A stretch of 8,155 nt of DNA from Candidatus Aminicenantota bacterium (GTDB lineage: Bacteria > Acidobacteriota > Aminicenantia > UBA2199): the NCBI GenBank assembly GCA_023137075.1, contig JAGLQA010000536.1, forward strand, positions 1 through 8,155. Direction: 5' to 3'. Under the pieces are notes generated by a model. It searched no databases. It worked only from the letters and a program-made list of their open reading frames with translations, and was not told where the DNA came from. Both the position numbers and the translations under genes were made by a program. Positions 6,386 through 8,155 of the stretch are shown here, piece after piece (within the stretch, counting starts at the first letter, position 1; each line of letters starts with the position of its first letter).

Positions 6386-7430
6386 GAATTTGCTTCATAA
6401 TAACCGTGCGAATGGGGAAGGGGATATTGATGCCTTCCCGGTCGTATCTCTTCTTCAGCTCTTTGATGAACGCGTGCTGCAGCAGGAATTTATCGAAAAA
6501 CTCCTTGCATCTTAAATAAACGGTAAAATTGATGCTGGAATCCCCAAAAGTGTGGTAACGCAAAAAAGGATCAAAACTTTCGACTCCCCCCTCAACATCC
6601 CGTAAAACCTCCCGGGCTACCTCTAAGGTTACTTCTTCGACTTTTTCCAGATCCGATTCATAACCGACTCCCACTTCCACCAGTATATTCAACACTTTTT
6701 TGGGCCGGTAATAATTAATTAAATTTGCCGAAGATAATTTATTATTGGGTATGATGATATGATTATTGGGTAACTGCCGCAGCACTGTATCCCGCCAGGT
6801 AACGTCGATCACATATCCTTCTTCACCACTTTCTAATTTTATATAATCCCCCGGCTTCACCTTCTGCGTGCCGATAATATGAAAACCGGCGAAAAGGTTC
6901 GCCAGCGTATCCTGCAGCGCCAACGCGATTGCCAATCCACCGATTCCTAAGGTCGTAATAATGGGCGTAATGGAAATTCCCATGGTCTGCAAAATGATCA
7001 AAATACCGATGCTTATGATAAAAATCTTCAAGGCGTTTTTTATAATCGACGCTTCCGGGATTCTTTTCCGCAGCGTGGAAGAATAGGCCATGAACGCTTC
7101 ACCCAGAAAGCGCATCAGGAACCAGAATATTGAAAACACAAGAAGGGATTGAAATACCTTATTCAAGTAACTTTTTTCTTCCCAGGGAAAGGGTAAAAGA
7201 GTAATCGAGATGTAAACTCCCAATAATACGAACCAGGGCAAAATCAGCGATCTTAAAGATTTTATGAAAATATCATCCAACCTGGACTTCGTCTTCTTTG
7301 CCAATCTTGAAATCCGTTTGATAAGTGTTCGTTTTATAATGACACCGATGATGAGACTTATGATAATAATCACAGCCGGCACGATATACTGCCAAATCTT
7401 CATATCTTTAAGAAAATCCATCACTGTCAT
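6372..7430 (-). CDS. Small-conductance mechanosensitive channel, MscS family
   Basis: 352 residues, inner membrane. Hydrophobic segments at about 14-33, 61-80, 92-110 and 133-150 precede the pore helix at about 152-182 (GIGGLAIALALQDTLANLFAG), the Gly/Ala-rich TM3 that defines the family. The cytoplasmic beta domain follows, with PGDYIKLESGEEGYVIDVTWR (193-213) and IIIPNNKLSSANLINY (225-240). The C-terminal alpha/beta domain ends with the usual INIPFPIRTV (334-343). Members open under membrane tension to release solutes during hypo-osmotic shock. Four N-terminal segments make it longer than E. coli MscS and place it in the subgroup with one or two extra helices. No convincing ribosome binding site precedes the ATG at 7430; a second ATG three codons in is no better placed. 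A TATAAT on the minus strand (7459-7464), overlapping the end of the upstream gene, could be a -10 box, without a clear -35. Confidence 0.95.
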   Translation of the reverse strand: MTVMDFLKDMKIWQYIVPAVIIIISLIIGVIIKRTLIKRISRLAKKTKSRLDDIFIKSLRSLILPWFVLLGVYISITLLPFPWEEKSYLNKVFQSLLVFSIFWFLMRFLGEAFMAYSSTLRKRIPEASIIKNALKIFIISIGILIILQTMGISITPIITTLGIGGLAIALALQDTLANLFAGFHIIGTQKVKPGDYIKLESGEEGYVIDVTWRDTVLRQLPNNHIIIPNNKLSSANLINYYRPKKVLNILVEVGVGYESDLEKVEEVTLEVAREVLRDVEGGVESFDPFLRYHTFGDSSINFTVYLRCKEFFDKFLLQHAFIKELKKRYDREGINIPFPIRTVIMKQIQGDI

Positions 7431-7465
7431 TATACCATGAATACATCGGCGCTATCAAATTATAT

Positions 7466-8155
7466 CTACTTAAATGTACTTATGATCGAGAGTTTCAAAC
7501 CTCTGAAAGGAGGCGCTGTAAAGCACTGACCTCCTGAACAAATCTGCCCACCCCTGATCGTTCCACCCGATATCTCAATCACTGTCCCCCCGGAGAGATA
7601 TATCTTCACCCCTCCGCTGAAGAAATGATTCCGGTTCATTATCTTATTGTGGGAATATTGATGCAAAACAAAGATGGAAAAATAAGGAGAATAAGAGCCC
7701 TGGATGCTTTGATCCTCTTCTCTGAATATAAAATTACCATCATTATAGCGTTTATCTTTCACAAACACTTCCGCACTCAACCTGTCCGTAAGTTGATACA
7801 AAAAATGCCCGTCAAATTTTTTTATTCTATAAAGAATATCTTTCACCCCATAGGACGCCGACAAATTCACCCTCTCCCAGAGGTCCTCAATAGCGATACC
7901 GGTATAAATATTATTTCCGGTGTCGTCATATTCCCGGTACCGGCCTATATTAAAATGTAAGGTAATATCAGGATCAAAAAAAGCATATTGGAAATAGAGC
8001 CTCACACCGGTGGCATCATTTAGAGTAGAAACCTCTTCCTCCTGGTCGGCAACTGGGGGGTTGTTAATCTCATTGTCAAAATCCTCATACCTCTTAAACT
8101 CTATAAATGAAGTGACATGAAGCTTGCTGTAGGTGAGATTAGCAAAAATAGCCCG
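7466..8155 (-). CDS. Outer-membrane beta-barrel protein, C-terminal 229 residues (DUF6029-like); N-terminus beyond the right edge
   Basis: The frame is open to the right edge without a stop, so the GTG at 8005 is only an internal valine codon. The visible part alternates short polar turns with strands rich in aromatic and hydrophobic residues, for example VRLYFQYAFF, ITLHFNIGRY, VNLSASYG, LSAEVFVKDKRY, FSIFVLHQYSH, FFSGGVKIYL. That pattern is typical of a transmembrane beta-barrel. Near the end come GGTIRGGQICSGGQCF (7520-7567 region) and a last strand GLKLSIISTFK with the aromatic residue next to last. The GGxxCSGGxC...PPF ending resembles outer-membrane proteins of the DUF6029 type in Bacteroidota and relatives, as I recall them; this family name is less certain than the barrel call. 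A variable acidic loop (DQEEEVSTLNDATG) lies around 8006-8050. Function unknown. Its stop is 35 bases before the MscS start, so the two may be co-transcribed. Confidence 0.75.
   Translation of the reverse strand, partial: RAIFANLTYSKLHVTSFIEFKRYEDFDNEINNPPVADQEEEVSTLNDATGVRLYFQYAFFDPDITLHFNIGRYREYDDTGNNIYTGIAIEDLWERVNLSASYGVKDILYRIKKFDGHFLYQLTDRLSAEVFVKDKRYNDGNFIFREEDQSIQGSYSPYFSIFVLHQYSHNKIMNRNHFFSGGVKIYLSGGTVIEISGGTIRGGQICSGGQCFTAPPFRGLKLSIISTFK

Noticed and set aside
7625..7960. Plus-strand open frame of 111 codons
   Set aside because: It is antisense to the beta-barrel gene, which has a clear strand-turn pattern. It has no ribosome binding site of note and no family resemblance.
8003..8005. 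GTG as the start of the beta-barrel gene
   Set aside because: The same frame continues without a stop to the window edge and the upstream residues keep the barrel pattern (RAIFANLTYSKLHVTSFIEF). There is also no ribosome binding site before the GTG.

Overview
The window looks like chromosomal DNA of a Gram-negative bacterium of moderate GC content, most likely from the Bacteroidota/Calditrichota/KSB1 side of the FCB superphylum. This is inferred from gene families, not from a marker gene. The clues are a C-terminal piece of an outer-membrane beta-barrel resembling the DUF6029 type, a HEAT-repeat protein fused to a cyclophilin, and a Na/Pi transporter with a PhoU-like tail. No rRNA, tRNA, insertion sequence or CRISPR array was seen.

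All five genes lie on the minus strand, so transcription runs from high to low coordinates. From right to left: (1) the C-terminal 229 residues of an outer-membrane beta-barrel protein that runs off the right edge (7466-8155); (2) an MscS-family mechanosensitive channel (6372-7430); (3) a Na/Pi cotransporter with a PhoU-like cytoplasmic domain (4645-6372), which starts with GTG and overlaps the channel's stop codon by one base; (4) a putative lipoprotein with HEAT-like repeats and a C-terminal cyclophilin domain (2640-4580); (5) after a 186-base AT-rich gap, the start of a non-ribosomal peptide synthetase that runs off the left edge (1-2453; 817 complete codons visible).

Genes 1-4 are tightly spaced (35 bases, a 1-base overlap, 64 bases) and could be one transcript. 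They form an envelope and ion-homeostasis group: outer-membrane barrel, osmotic safety valve, phosphate carrier and extracytoplasmic folding factor. The synthetase begins after the only sizeable gap, with its own strong ribosome binding site and a leader region holding a promoter-like sequence and an 8-bp inverted repeat. It probably opens a separate secondary-metabolite unit continuing to the left.

The most interesting feature is in the synthetase. Its N-terminal condensation domain is full length and in frame, but the active-site motif HHxxxDG reads HPVLFDS, with the catalytic second histidine replaced by proline. Other core motifs of that domain have also drifted. The adenylation domain that follows keeps its early core motifs, including the ATP-binding loop and the aspartate that binds the amino group, but carries an unusually long Ser/Thr-rich insertion and a pocket code I do not recognise.
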